Shown here piece by piece: positions 34,421 through 42,391 of a stretch of DNA of 64,000 bases. The position numbers and the translations under genes are program-made. Position 1 is the stretch's first letter. Each line of letters begins with the position of its first letter. This stretch comes from an uncultured Acetatifactor sp. (GTDB taxonomy: Bacteria > Bacillota > Clostridia > Lachnospirales > Lachnospiraceae): contig CAJUFO010000014.1 of assembly GCA_910585615.1 (NCBI GenBank), forward strand, positions 10,551 to 74,550. The letters run 5' to 3'. Under the pieces are notes generated by a model. That model had not been told where the DNA came from. It worked only from the letters and a program-made list of their open reading frames with translations, and made no database searches.

Positions 34421-34801
34421 CTACGATTTGTCTGGGACAGGGCTGAGACGATACAGGAGGCATCTGCGTTCATCAAGGGAAAAATTGCAGCAGCGCTTGG
34501 ACAGGCTGCCCCATGCTTTTCCCTGCGTGACAATGCGGTATAGCTTATCGGCCTGTTTCAGGATTGCGTCTTTATGGGAATTGCACCATGATAATTGATT
34601 GGACAGAAGATTCTTGTAAGCGATATCCTGCCTGGAATCCGATGCATGGATCTGCGGGCTTATCTTTGTCAGACATTCCAAGGGGACAGGAATCATGTTG
34701 TTGAAATTGATTACGCCCCATTCGCCGCGGTTTATCTTCAGGAAATCAGGTTGGTTCTTCATATGTAGATGTTTAAATGCATAGATTCTTCCTTTCGTCA
34801 C
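34421..34801 (-). pseudogene. ToxN/AbiQ-family type III toxin, N-terminally truncated
   Basis: The 126-codon frame matches the C-terminal two thirds of ToxN/AbiQ endoribonucleases: KHLHMKNQPDFLKIN, the hallmark GVINFNNMIPVP, YKNLLSNQLSWCNSHKD and RCCNFSLDE. ToxN proteins have about 170-180 residues; roughly 60 N-terminal residues, which carry part of the active site, are missing. A ribosome site (AAAGGAAG) and an ATG near 34778 remain, but that ATG leads to a short out-of-frame peptide, which suggests a deletion between start and body. Upstream on this strand are a terminator and a 34-bp repeat array, as in functional type III systems. Very likely an inactive toxin. Confidence 0.75.
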
Positions 34802-34805
34802 AAAA

Positions 34806-34839
34806 GGGCTAAGTCTTTCGGCTTAGCCCCTTGTTTTTT
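34806..34839. terminator. Bidirectional terminator between antitoxin repeats and toxin remnant
   Basis: GGGCTAAG (34806-34813) pairs with CTTAGCCC (34822-34829). A-run at 34802-34805 and T-run at 34834-34839 make it usable from both sides. Confidence 0.75.
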
Positions 34840-34842
34840 CTT

Positions 34843-34945
34843 TCCCACTTATGGTAGGGTACACCGCTTCTTTGGCTCCCACTCATGGTAGGGCACACCG
34901 CTTTTTTGGCTCCCACTGTATGGTAGGGTACACCGCTTCTTTGGG
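34843..34945 (-). repeat. Tandem array of three 34-bp units (last one 35 bp)
   Basis: Units begin at 34843, 34877 and 34911 (plus-strand phase TCCCACT, ATGGTAGGG, ACACCGCTT). Differences: TT, TC and TGT after CCCAC; T or C after GTAGGG; C or T in the CTTCTTT stretch. There are no spacers, so it is not a CRISPR array. Confidence 0.9.
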
Positions 34946-34966
34946 ACATTTCTGTCCTCTATCAGT

Positions 34967-34995
34967 ATTATACGAAAATGCGGGAATTATGTCAA
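34967..34995 (-). promoter_or_regulatory. Consensus sigma-A promoter of the antitoxin RNA
   Basis: On the minus strand TTGACA (34990-34995), exactly 17 nt, TATAAT (34967-34972). Both hexamers match consensus perfectly, so strong expression of the repeat RNA is expected. Confidence 0.85.
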
Positions 34996-35021
34996 TAGAT
35001 TTCCGGCAGATGAAAAACAGC

Positions 35022-35063
35022 TTGAATAGCCCTCGCAACCATGGTAGTATAGACATACCATGG
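35022..35063 (+). promoter_or_regulatory. Promoter with palindrome for the phospholipase-like/nspC operon
   Basis: TTGAAT (35022-35027), 17-nt spacer, TAGTAT (35045-35050). CCATGGTA (35039-35046) and TACCATGG (35056-35063) form an inverted repeat over the -10, a candidate repressor site. Confidence 0.6.
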
Positions 35064-35109
35064 GCGGAAGCCCCGAGGGGCGCTCCGTACCGGAAAGAGG
35101 AGAATGGAC

Positions 35110-35847
35110 ATGGCGACATGGATGGTACATTTGCGTATAGCGGACAAGCTTTTGGACTGCCTGGAGGGAATCGCGCAGACCCACTTCATAGTGGGGAACA
35201 TCGCGCCGGACAGCGGCCTGCCCAATGCGGACTGGACGGCCTACACGCCGGACAGCAGAGTGTCCCACTTCCGGATTAACAAGGATGGGCAGCCCAAGGA
35301 AATCAATATCCAGGCTTTCATGGATCGATATTTCCGCGAAGGACAGCGCCAGGCCTACACCCTGGAGGAATACTCCTTCTTTCTGGGATACCTGACCCAC
35401 CTGCTGGCCGACCAGGAATGGGCCTGGCGCATCTACCGGCCGGAGCTGGAGAGGCATCTTTCTGCATTCCAGGGGAACAGGGACGAGCTGAACCATGCCC
35501 TGAAAAGGGACTGGTACGACCTGGACTTTGTGTATCTGAAAAAGCACCCGGACTTTCGGGCGTTTGCCATCTATGAGGCCGCCGAGGGCTTCGTGAATTC
35601 CTACATGGACATCTTCGACAAAAATGCCTTTGACGACCGCAGAGTGTACATAACGGGCTTTTACAGGGCCGGGAGGGAGAACCTGGAGCGGGAGTACCCC
35701 TACCTGACGGAAAAAGAGATGGATGCCTTCGTGGAAGGCTGTGCGGAGGCAGTGCTGCAAAAGCTTCAGGAGGAGGGGCTTTTGCACCGGGAAGGCTCTG
35801 GGAAAAAGGGTTCATGGGTCGTGCTGCGCCAGGAGGACAGAAAATGA
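35110..35847 (+). CDS. Zinc-dependent phospholipase C-like protein
   Basis: 245 aa. The pattern MATWMVHLRIADKLL, IVGNIAPDSG and FFLGYLTHLLADQEWAWRIY (His/Asp metal ligands) matches the Zn_dep_PLPC family related to bacterial phospholipase C and S1/P1 nuclease folds. No signal peptide, so probably cytoplasmic; the true substrate is unknown. The ATG at 35110 has GGAG at 35099-35102, seven bases away; the in-frame ATG at 35104 is too close. Its stop overlaps the nspC start (ATGA), so both are coupled. Confidence 0.8.
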   Translation: MATWMVHLRIADKLLDCLEGIAQTHFIVGNIAPDSGLPNADWTAYTPDSRVSHFRINKDGQPKEINIQAFMDRYFREGQRQAYTLEEYSFFLGYLTHLLADQEWAWRIYRPELERHLSAFQGNRDELNHALKRDWYDLDFVYLKKHPDFRAFAIYEAAEGFVNSYMDIFDKNAFDDRRVYITGFYRAGRENLEREYPYLTEKEMDAFVEGCAEAVLQKLQEEGLLHREGSGKKGSWVVLRQEDRK

Positions 35848-37097
35848 CAGAAGCGGAATGGGCGGACATGGAGCGGCTTTTGCCCACACCCTGCTACGTG
35901 GTGGACGAGGCCCTGATAGAAGAAAATCTGAAGATACTGAAAGGTGTCATGAGCCGGACAGGAGCCAGGATCCTGCTGGCCCAGAAGGCCTTTTCCATGC
36001 ATGCCCTGTATCCCCTGGTAGGAGAGTACCTCTGCGGCGCCACGGCCAGCGGCCTGTACGAGGCCAGGCTATGCGCCGAGGAGATGGCGGAACCCCTTAA
36101 GGCCCAGGGCAGGACAGTGGAGAACCATATTTTTTCACCCGCATATAAGGAATCTGAATTCCACGAAATCCTGCACTGTTGCGACCACATCGTCTTCAAT
36201 TCCTGGAGGCAGGCGGAGCGGTTCGGCCCCCGGGCAAAGGCCGCGGGGAAGAGCATAGGGCTTCGCATCAACCCGGAGCGTTCCACCCAGGAGGGGCACG
36301 CCATCTATGACCCCTGCGCGCCGGGCTCCCGGCTGGGGGTGACCCTGGAAGCCTTTCAGGCCGGGCTGCTTCGGAGGGAAGCGCCGGAAGGGATGGCTGC
36401 CGGGCGGCATAGGGAAGAGGAGCTTTTGTCCGGTGGCAGCGATTTGCTGCAGCTTCTGGACGGCCTCCACTTCCACACCCTCTGCGAGCAGGACGCCGAT
36501 GCCCTGGAGGCCACTTTGGAGGCGGTGGAGGAGAAGTTCGGCAGATATCTGCCCGGCATGAGCTGGATCAACTTCGGCGGCGGCCACCACATCACCCGAA
36601 CGGGCTACGATATTCCCAGGCTGGAGCGCTGCATCAGGAGGATGCAGGACAGGTACGGCCTGACGGTGTACCTGGAGCCCGGGGAGGCGGTGGCGCTGAA
36701 CGCCGGGTTCCTGGTGACGGAGGTGTTGGAAATCGTCAGAAACGGAATCCACATAGCCATCCTGGACGCCTCCGCCGCCTGCCACATGCCGGATGTGCTG
36801 GAGATGCCCTACAGGCCGCCTCTGCGGGGAAGCGGGCAGCCGGGGGAGAAGGCCTGCACTTACCGCCTGGGCGGGCCCACCTGCCTGGCCGGGGACATCA
36901 TCGGGGATTATTCCTTCGACAGACCCTTGAAGGAGGGGGACAGGCTGGTGTTCCAGGACATGGCCATCTATTCCATGGTGAAGAACAACACCTTCAACGG
37001 GATGCCTCTGCCGGCCATTGCCCTGCGCAGGAAAAACGGGGAGTGCGCCATCGTGAAGGAGTTCGGCTACCGGGATTTCAGAGAGAGGCTGTCGTAG
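35844..37097 (+). CDS. nspC: Carboxynorspermidine/carboxyspermidine decarboxylase
   Basis: 417 aa fold-type III PLP decarboxylase of the alanine racemase/DapDC barrel type. TPCYVVDEALIEENL opens the family, ILLAQKAFSM carries the PLP lysine, LDGLHFHTLCEQD and INFGGGHHIT follow, and GGPTCLAGDIIGDYSF holds the conserved Cys/Asp of the second active-site half. It decarboxylates carboxynorspermidine or carboxyspermidine to norspermidine or spermidine. Its partner dehydrogenase lies 28 kb upstream (6378-7637). The ATG at 35844 follows AGGAGGACAGAAA and overlaps the preceding stop. Confidence 0.92.
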   Translation: MTEAEWADMERLLPTPCYVVDEALIEENLKILKGVMSRTGARILLAQKAFSMHALYPLVGEYLCGATASGLYEARLCAEEMAEPLKAQGRTVENHIFSPAYKESEFHEILHCCDHIVFNSWRQAERFGPRAKAAGKSIGLRINPERSTQEGHAIYDPCAPGSRLGVTLEAFQAGLLRREAPEGMAAGRHREEELLSGGSDLLQLLDGLHFHTLCEQDADALEATLEAVEEKFGRYLPGMSWINFGGGHHITRTGYDIPRLERCIRRMQDRYGLTVYLEPGEAVALNAGFLVTEVLEIVRNGIHIAILDASAACHMPDVLEMPYRPPLRGSGQPGEKACTYRLGGPTCLAGDIIGDYSFDRPLKEGDRLVFQDMAIYSMVKNNTFNGMPLPAIALRRKNGECAIVKEFGYRDFRERLS

Positions 37098-37156
37098 CGG
37101 AGCGGCAGGGGGGACCTGGGGCAGGCGGAAATCTTTCCATGTTTTCCATGACATCA

Positions 37157-37608
37157 AAAGAGCCCGGTGCCCCAGGCTCTTTCAAGGAGTGAAATAATAT
37201 AAAGAAAACATGAAAGGGAAAGGTATCTATGGTGAAACCGCTTACGCGGTATTGTTGTTTCCTTTATCGATGTATCCATTGTAGGCTGAAAATGTGTTCA
37301 AAGTTTGACCATGGGCTTAAGGATTTATAAACTGTGAGCGAAAGGCGCTTTTCGGCGTTTGGGGGCGGGGCGGTTTTTTGCGACACAAAAAGGATCCGGC
37401 ATCCCGGATCCTTTAAAGGAGTAAAATATAAAAGAAAACATGAAAGGGAAAGGTTTTATAGTAAAACCGCTTGCGCGGTATTGCTATTAGTCGAAGCTGA
37501 CAGAACCCTGACCATTGTTTATCAAAATTCAACAGCTCCTTTGTTTATGTATCTATCATACCCTGAAAATGTGTCTAAAGTTTGACCTTAGACTTAAGGA
37601 ATTATAAA
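37157..37608. repeat. Two imperfect copies of a hairpin-plus-leader module in a 560-bp gap
   Basis: Copy 1 (about 37157-37334) and copy 2 (about 37388-37608) share, in order, a GC-rich hairpin (AGAGCC/GGCTCT, or GGATCCGG/CCGGATCC), AAGGAGT, GAAAACATGAAAGGG, the mini-hairpin ACCGC-TTRC-GCGGT, and TGAAAATGTGT with CAAAGTTTGACC or TAAAGTTTGACC. Each copy has a micro-ORF starting MKGKG that ends within about 25 codons and is not conserved in protein, so the conservation looks RNA- or DNA-level. Nothing else is seen between nspC and aguA. Confidence 0.55.
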
Positions 37609-37657
37609 AAAAATAAATAGAAAAATTAAGGAATTTTTTTCCGGAGAGGGTTAATTC

Positions 37658-38752
37658 ATGGAAATCATCAAAGCTTCCACTCCGTCCGCGGACGGCTTCC
37701 GGATGCCCGCGGAGTTCGAGCCCCATCAGGGCTGCATCATGATATTCCCGGAGAGGGCGGACTCCTGGCAGTACGGCGGCTACGCGGCCAGAAGGGCCTT
37801 CGCGGAGGTGGCCGAGGCCATCGCCAGGTCGGAGCAGGTGACGGTCTGCGCCAGCGGGGCCCAGTACGACAATGCCAGGGCCCTGCTCCCCGCCCATATC
37901 CGGGTGGTGGAGATGTCCAGCAATGACGCCTGGGCCAGGGACTACGCGCCCACCTTTGTAAAAAACGACACAGGTGTCATAAGAGGCATAGACTGGGGCT
38001 TCAACGCCTGGGGAGGCCTCCACGACGGTCTGTACTTCCCCTGGGACAAGGACGACCAGATGGCGCGGAAGCTCTGCGACCTGCTGGAGAAGGATGTGTA
38101 CTGCAAGCGGGACTTCATCCTGGAGGGCGGCTCCATCCATGTGGACGGGGAGGGGACCTGCATGGTGACGGAGAGCTGCCTGCTGAGCGGAGGGCGGAAT
38201 CCGGCGCTTTCCAGGGAAGAGATTGAGGAGGTGCTGCGGGCGTATCTGAACGTATCGAAGATCCTCTGGCTGCCCCGGGGCATCTACAATGACGAGACCA
38301 ACGAGCATGTGGACAACATCTGCGCCTTCACCGCGCCGGGGGAGGTGGTGCTGGCCTGGACGGAGGACCGGACGGACGTGCAGTACGCCATGTCCAGGGC
38401 CTGCCTGGACTACCTGGAGCAGACTCTGGACGCGAAGGGCAGGAGAATCAGAGTGCACAAGCTGCCCCTGCCGCAGCCCGTGACCATCACGGAGGAGGAG
38501 TGCCAGGGGCTGGACACCTGCCGGGATCAGCCCACCAGGACGGCGGGGGAGCGGCTGGCGGCATCCTATGTGAATTTCTACATCGCCAACGGCAGCATCG
38601 TGATGCCGGGCTTCGGGGATCCGGCGGACCAGGCGGCGAAGGAGATCCTGCAGGGGCTGTTCCCGGACAGGGAGGTGGTGCAGATCTATGCCCGGGATAT
38701 CCTGATTGGGGGCGGGAACATCCACTGCATCACCCAGCAGGTGCCGGTGTGA
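37658..38752 (+). CDS. aguA: Agmatine deiminase
   Basis: 364 aa, pentein fold. It hydrolyses agmatine to N-carbamoylputrescine and ammonia. The family motifs are complete: MPAEFEPHQGCIMIFPER at the start, SNDAWARDYAPTF (Asp ligands), FILEGGSIHVDGEGT with the catalytic Glu/His region, and the nucleophile Cys near residue 357 in GGGNIHCITQQ. GGAGAGGG precedes the ATG. It is followed by the amidase that completes putrescine synthesis, and preceded by nspC. Confidence 0.97.
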   Translation: MEIIKASTPSADGFRMPAEFEPHQGCIMIFPERADSWQYGGYAARRAFAEVAEAIARSEQVTVCASGAQYDNARALLPAHIRVVEMSSNDAWARDYAPTFVKNDTGVIRGIDWGFNAWGGLHDGLYFPWDKDDQMARKLCDLLEKDVYCKRDFILEGGSIHVDGEGTCMVTESCLLSGGRNPALSREEIEEVLRAYLNVSKILWLPRGIYNDETNEHVDNICAFTAPGEVVLAWTEDRTDVQYAMSRACLDYLEQTLDAKGRRIRVHKLPLPQPVTITEEECQGLDTCRDQPTRTAGERLAASYVNFYIANGSIVMPGFGDPADQAAKEILQGLFPDREVVQIYARDILIGGGNIHCITQQVPV

Positions 38753-39057
38753 AGTGTGAGAAGAAGTTCTAGGGGGCCAAGAGAGGGCATAGCCCACCTC
38801 TTTAGGACGTCCGCCAGGAACTTCTAGGCTCTCAAAGCGAACAAGGTTCGCTTGCGAATACGACTCGCCTGCGAACAAGTTCGCTTTGCAAGCCAGTTTC
38901 ACAGGTCAGAATGCCCAAGCGAACAAGGCTTGCTTTGTGAGGGCATTCTTCCAGATTGCGGCGGTTTGTCAGCTGGTTGTGCTGTTGGGGATGGTATGTT
39001 GGAAGGGGTGGCGGATATATTGAGGTATTTGCATTTTGATAGAAAGGTGGAGGATGT
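38753..39057 (+). terminator. Hairpin-rich gap between aguA and aguB
   Basis: Several stems: AGAAGTTC near 38763 with GAACTTCT near 38818; AAGCGAAC-aag-GTTCGCTT near 38838; and GAATGCCC near 38909 with GGGCATTC near 38941. None has a convincing T-run, so these may be processing or REP-like structures rather than a full terminator. No gene is visible in this 305-bp gap. Confidence 0.45.
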
Positions 39058-39939
39058 ATGGGACAGGAGTTGACGGTGGCGGCAGTGCAGATGTACTGCA
39101 ACCGCTCCAGGGAGGAGAATCTGGCGGCGGCGGAGGGGTGGATCAGGCAGGCAGCCGGGGACGGGGCGCAGGTGATTTTGCTGCCGGAGCTTTTCGAGAC
39201 ATGGTATTTCTGCCAGGAGCGGAATTATGATTCTTATCAATTGGCCATGACGGTGTGGGAGAACCCGGCGGTGTGCCGGCTGCGCCAGGTGGCCGCAGAG
39301 CTGAAGGTGGTGCTGCCGGTGAGCTTCTTCGAGCGGGCGGGGAACGTGACCTACAATTCCGTGGCCATGATCGACGCGGACGGGGAGCTGAAGGGCGTAT
39401 ACCGCAAGACCCATATCCCCGACGACCATTTCTATCAGGAGAAATTCTATTTCACCCCGGGGAATACGGGCTTCCAGGTCTGGGACACCGCCTACGGCAA
39501 AATCGGCCTGGGCATCTGCTGGGATCAGTGGTTCCCGGAGGCGGCCCGGTGCATGGCCCTGATGGGGGCGCAGATCCTGCTCTATCCCACAGCCATCGGC
39601 TCCGAGCCCATCATAGAGTGCGACAGCATGCCCCACTGGCGGCGCTGCATGCAGGGCCACGCCGCGGCCAATGCAGTGCCGGTAGTTGCAGCTAACCGCA
39701 TCGGGGAAGAGATTGTGGAACCCTCAAAGGAGAACAATGGCCAGTCCTCTGCCCTGACCTTCTATGGCTCCTCCTTCATCACGGACGAGACGGGGGAAAT
39801 CCTGGAGGACGCGGGCAGGGATCAGGAGAAGGCGATCATGCATACCTTCGACCTGGATGCCATAGAAGAGATGCGCTTCAGCTGGGGGCTGTTCCGGGAC
39901 AGGAGGCCGGAGATGTACGGGGAAATCTGCTGTCGGTGA
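39058..39939 (+). CDS. aguB: N-carbamoylputrescine amidase
   Basis: 293 aa nitrilase-superfamily enzyme that converts N-carbamoylputrescine to putrescine, CO2 and ammonia. The Glu-Lys-Cys triad is visible: E44 in ILLPELFETWYF, K117 in VYRKTHIPDD and C154 in GLGICWDQWFPEAA; the last motif is specific to plant- and bacterial-type AguB. AAAGGTGGAGG lies before the ATG. It closes the aguA-aguB pair, giving an arginine-agmatine-putrescine route with SpeA. Confidence 0.96.
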   Translation: MGQELTVAAVQMYCNRSREENLAAAEGWIRQAAGDGAQVILLPELFETWYFCQERNYDSYQLAMTVWENPAVCRLRQVAAELKVVLPVSFFERAGNVTYNSVAMIDADGELKGVYRKTHIPDDHFYQEKFYFTPGNTGFQVWDTAYGKIGLGICWDQWFPEAARCMALMGAQILLYPTAIGSEPIIECDSMPHWRRCMQGHAAANAVPVVAANRIGEEIVEPSKENNGQSSALTFYGSSFITDETGEILEDAGRDQEKAIMHTFDLDAIEEMRFSWGLFRDRRPEMYGEICCR

Positions 39940-39976
39940 GGGCGTCCGAAAAACAAATTTCATTCAGCAATTTTAT

Positions 39977-40038
39977 TTGATTTTTTCATGACAGCCGCAT
40001 ATAATAAAAGTAGGGAAATCCCTACTTTCCGTGTCATG
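39977..40038 (+). promoter_or_regulatory. Promoter and nested palindromes of the AbrB/PIN module
   Basis: TTGATT (39977-39982), 17-nt spacer, TATAAT (40000-40005). Just after it AAAGTAGGGA (40007-40016), AA, TCCCTACTTT (40019-40028) is a perfect 22-bp palindrome over the transcription start, bracketed by CATGACA (39987) and TGTCATG (40032). This fits autorepression by the AbrB-type antitoxin. Confidence 0.75.
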
Positions 40039-40083
40039 TAATGATGGAAGGATGGTTATCCAAAAAGACAGGAGGCGAAAGAT

Positions 40084-40359
40084 ATGTATGCAGATGCTTT
40101 TGTTGACAACGCAAAGGTGATGGCAAAAGGCCAGGTCACCATTCCGAAGGATATCCGTAAGGTGCTTGGCGTAACAAGCGGAGACCGGATTTCTTTTATT
40201 GTGGAAGGAGGTACTGTCCGCATTGTGAACTCAGCCGTCTATGCCATGCAGATGCTCCAAAGTGAAATGGTGGGAGAGGCGGAACGTGCCGGCCTTACGT
40301 CTGATGACGATGTCATGGCGCTTGTGAAAGAATTAAGGAATGAGGACGAAAATCTATGA
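40084..40359 (+). CDS. AbrB/SpoVT-type antitoxin
   Basis: 91 aa. The swapped-hairpin AbrB DNA-binding domain is at residues 10-50 (VMAKGQVTIPKDIRKVLGVTSGDRISFIV), followed by a helical tail that should bind the toxin. The gene overlaps the PIN-domain gene by 4 bp (ATGA), the usual antitoxin-first order. AGGAGGCGAAAGAT before the ATG. The palindrome over the promoter is the likely operator. Confidence 0.9.
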   Translation: MYADAFVDNAKVMAKGQVTIPKDIRKVLGVTSGDRISFIVEGGTVRIVNSAVYAMQMLQSEMVGEAERAGLTSDDDVMALVKELRNEDENL

Positions 40360-40760
40360 GGGTCCTGATCGATACAAATGTCCTCATATCTGCGGCATTA
40401 AGCGCCAGCGGCGTGCCTTATCAGGCTTATGTAAAAGCTGCTTCCTATCCTAACCACGGCCTGATCTGTGAGCAGAATGTAGACGAAATGAAGCGGGTAT
40501 TCAATAAGAAATTTCCGATGCGACTTGCCGCATTGGACAGATTTCTCTCAACCGCACTGCTGACACTGGAATTGGTGCCGGTTCCAGTGGATGAAGATGT
40601 ATCGGAATCCCAGATTAGGGATGTAAAGGACCGCCCGATTTTACGTGCAGCGCTTATGGCAAAGGCAGATATCCTTGTGACTGGCGATAAGGATTTTTTG
40701 GAATCCGGTTTGGAACATCCTGAAATCATGGCACCGGCCGAATTCCTCGAGAGAGGCTGA
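40356..40760 (+). CDS. PIN-domain toxin (putative RNase)
   Basis: 134 aa PIN fold. Acidic residues expected to hold Mg2+ are present: D6 in VLIDTNVLIS, Glu/Asp in EQNVDEMKRV, Asp in DVKDRPILRAAL and the pair in ILVTGDKDFL. As a VapC-like RNase it would be neutralised by the AbrB-type partner that overlaps it. It belongs to the PIN_3 (COG1569-like) group rather than classical VapC. The AbrB/PIN pair is followed by a gene on the opposite strand. Confidence 0.9.
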   Translation: MRVLIDTNVLISAALSASGVPYQAYVKAASYPNHGLICEQNVDEMKRVFNKKFPMRLAALDRFLSTALLTLELVPVPVDEDVSESQIRDVKDRPILRAALMAKADILVTGDKDFLESGLEHPEIMAPAEFLERG

Positions 40761-40808
40761 TGCCATGACAGTTGCGCAAAATGGGCAGGAGGCTGCGCTG
40801 CCTCCCGC

Positions 40809-42185
40809 TCACTCCACCAGCTTCGCATTGGGATAGATCCGCTCCATCCGCTCGTCCGGGAAATGCTCGTCCAAAAAGGCGGCCAGCGGATTTTCATCCT
40901 GGGCCCTGTCGGCGGAGGCAGCGCTTTCTGCCGTTTCCTTCCCGGCGCCGTCCGTCTGCCGCTGCGTATACCTTGCCAGCGCCAGGGAGGAGATGGCCAT
41001 ATTCAAGACCATGAACACAATCAGGCAGTTGCACAGAATCTTTCCCGCCCGCACCGGAAGCCTCTCTATCAGATCCGACAGCTTCGGATAGATCATCTTC
41101 AGCCACACCACAGCCGCAATCCCCCAGAAAAAGCAATAAAGCAGGTTGATGCGCCCGCCCAGGTTGAAGGCGAAGCCGCTGTAGTCCCAGAACACCGTGC
41201 CGAAGACCAGCTCCGTGAACACGCTGCAGACATACTCGTAAGCGCCCCCCAGCAGCGTGCCCGCCAGGAAGATGTGCCTGTCGCTCCTGTTCCGATAGCG
41301 GTAGAGGAACAGGGTCAGCAGCGCGCAGCCCAGGCCCCAGACGATGCTGAAAGGCCCGTACACCACGCTGCTGCGGCTCATGAGCACCCCGGTGGTCAGG
41401 AGGCAGAAGACAGTCTCCGTCAGATCCCCCAGGAACGCCCCGATGAAGAACAGCGCCGTCAGCTTATAGAAGCAGCACCCTTCCGCGAACACCGCGTGCT
41501 CCGCCTTGGCCCGCTCCGATTTCGCCCGGATGTCCGCCGCGATGTCCTCCGGATTGATGGAGGGGAAGGAGCGCTGCATCCGCTTCTGCACCCCGGCGGT
41601 GAGGCGGTTCTCCAGGAGCCTGGAGGTCTGCTGCATGCCCTCGGAGAGCTGGGACAGGCGCTTCGCTGTGACCTTCATGCCCAGGACTGCCATGGAGGTG
41701 GTGACGAAATCCGCCGCCAGAAGCCCTGCGGCGGTCCACTGCGCCACCAAAGTCACAGGCCGGGGGATGCCCCGCAGCAGACCGCACAGCACCGGGTTCA
41801 GGAAGCGCATGGTGGCCACGGCCAGCAGCCCCCACAGCAGGGAATACCGGAGGCAGACATAGCCGCCCAAATTGTGCTTGATTTCAGAATAATCCCACAA
41901 TTTCCTGCGGAAAATCTTCTCCATGAGCATGCCCGTGGTGTATTCCACCACCGAGGCCAGCAGCAGTCCGCCCAGGAAGAGGAAGAACGGATTGTCCGTA
42001 AGCTCCGGCAAAAACACCGCGAACACCACAGCGCTGAAGCCGTATATGGTACAGTAGGGGCTGTTCACGAAGCCACGGTTCACGAACTTCCTGCGGCTGA
42101 TGGCCGCATAGCACACTTCCAGGCACCAGCCCGCGAAGGAGTAGATGAAAAACAGCCAGACCAGATCTGTCAAAACGTATGTCAT
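40809..42185 (-). CDS. Tandem CmpB-type membrane protein (putative ABC transporter permease family)
   Basis: 458 aa with about ten membrane segments in two repeated units of the PF06541/CmpB type: unit 1 has FAGWCLEVCYAAISRRKFVNRGF and LWDYSEIKHNLGGYVCL, unit 2 has SSVVYGPFSIVWGLG and FWDYSGFAFNLGGRINL. Between them is a soluble helical linker of about 90 residues. The role is unknown; the ABC label is historical. The ATG at 42185 follows AAGGAAGAGG; the frame extends 58 codons upstream without a start signal. Confidence 0.8.
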   Translation of the reverse strand: MTYVLTDLVWLFFIYSFAGWCLEVCYAAISRRKFVNRGFVNSPYCTIYGFSAVVFAVFLPELTDNPFFLFLGGLLLASVVEYTTGMLMEKIFRRKLWDYSEIKHNLGGYVCLRYSLLWGLLAVATMRFLNPVLCGLLRGIPRPVTLVAQWTAAGLLAADFVTTSMAVLGMKVTAKRLSQLSEGMQQTSRLLENRLTAGVQKRMQRSFPSINPEDIAADIRAKSERAKAEHAVFAEGCCFYKLTALFFIGAFLGDLTETVFCLLTTGVLMSRSSVVYGPFSIVWGLGCALLTLFLYRYRNRSDRHIFLAGTLLGGAYEYVCSVFTELVFGTVFWDYSGFAFNLGGRINLLYCFFWGIAAVVWLKMIYPKLSDLIERLPVRAGKILCNCLIVFMVLNMAISSLALARYTQRQTDGAGKETAESAASADRAQDENPLAAFLDEHFPDERMERIYPNAKLVE

Positions 42186-42391
42186 ATCAATCCTCTTCCT
42201 TTGTGCATCTTTTTCCGAATAACATACCATAGTATACCATGCCGCCATAGAAACGGCAATCCCGTAAAACGGCATTCGCGCCGGGGCAAAACCAGGTTCC
42301 CAATACGCGGATTGTATGGTACAATAAGAGGGCTGGAAGATGCTGGAAATGCAACACATGGCCTTACAGGCCAGGAAAGGCAGGGGCGGAT

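Larger units (their letters stand above)
34799..34960 (-). ncRNA. Type III antitoxin RNA (ToxI-like), three 34-nt repeats
   Basis: A consensus promoter (34967-34995) reads into three tandem repeats (34945 down to 34843) and then a hairpin terminator (34806-34829, T-run on the minus strand at 34802-34805) before the toxin remnant. In each unit GGU and ACC can pair with the loop CCC reaching GGG downstream, an H-type pseudoknot as expected for ToxI antitoxins. Changes between copies fall in loops. The expected product is repeat RNA that binds ToxN; the terminator sets the RNA-to-toxin ratio. Confidence 0.75.

Noticed and set aside
34843..34945. Possible CRISPR array
   Set aside because: The 34-bp units are directly adjacent with no spacers and no cas genes are nearby; the type III antitoxin reading explains them better.
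34851..35279. Plus-strand ORF across the 34-bp repeat array
   Set aside because: It merely translates the tandem repeats (MVGYTASLAP-like units) and then runs into a wrong frame of the phospholipase-like gene; the minus-strand RNA reading is supported by a consensus promoter and terminator.
37434..37490. MKGKG micro-ORFs in the two leader modules
   Set aside because: The two copies diverge in protein after five codons and end at different stops, and the AAGGAGT box is too far from the ATG, so they are not listed as genes.
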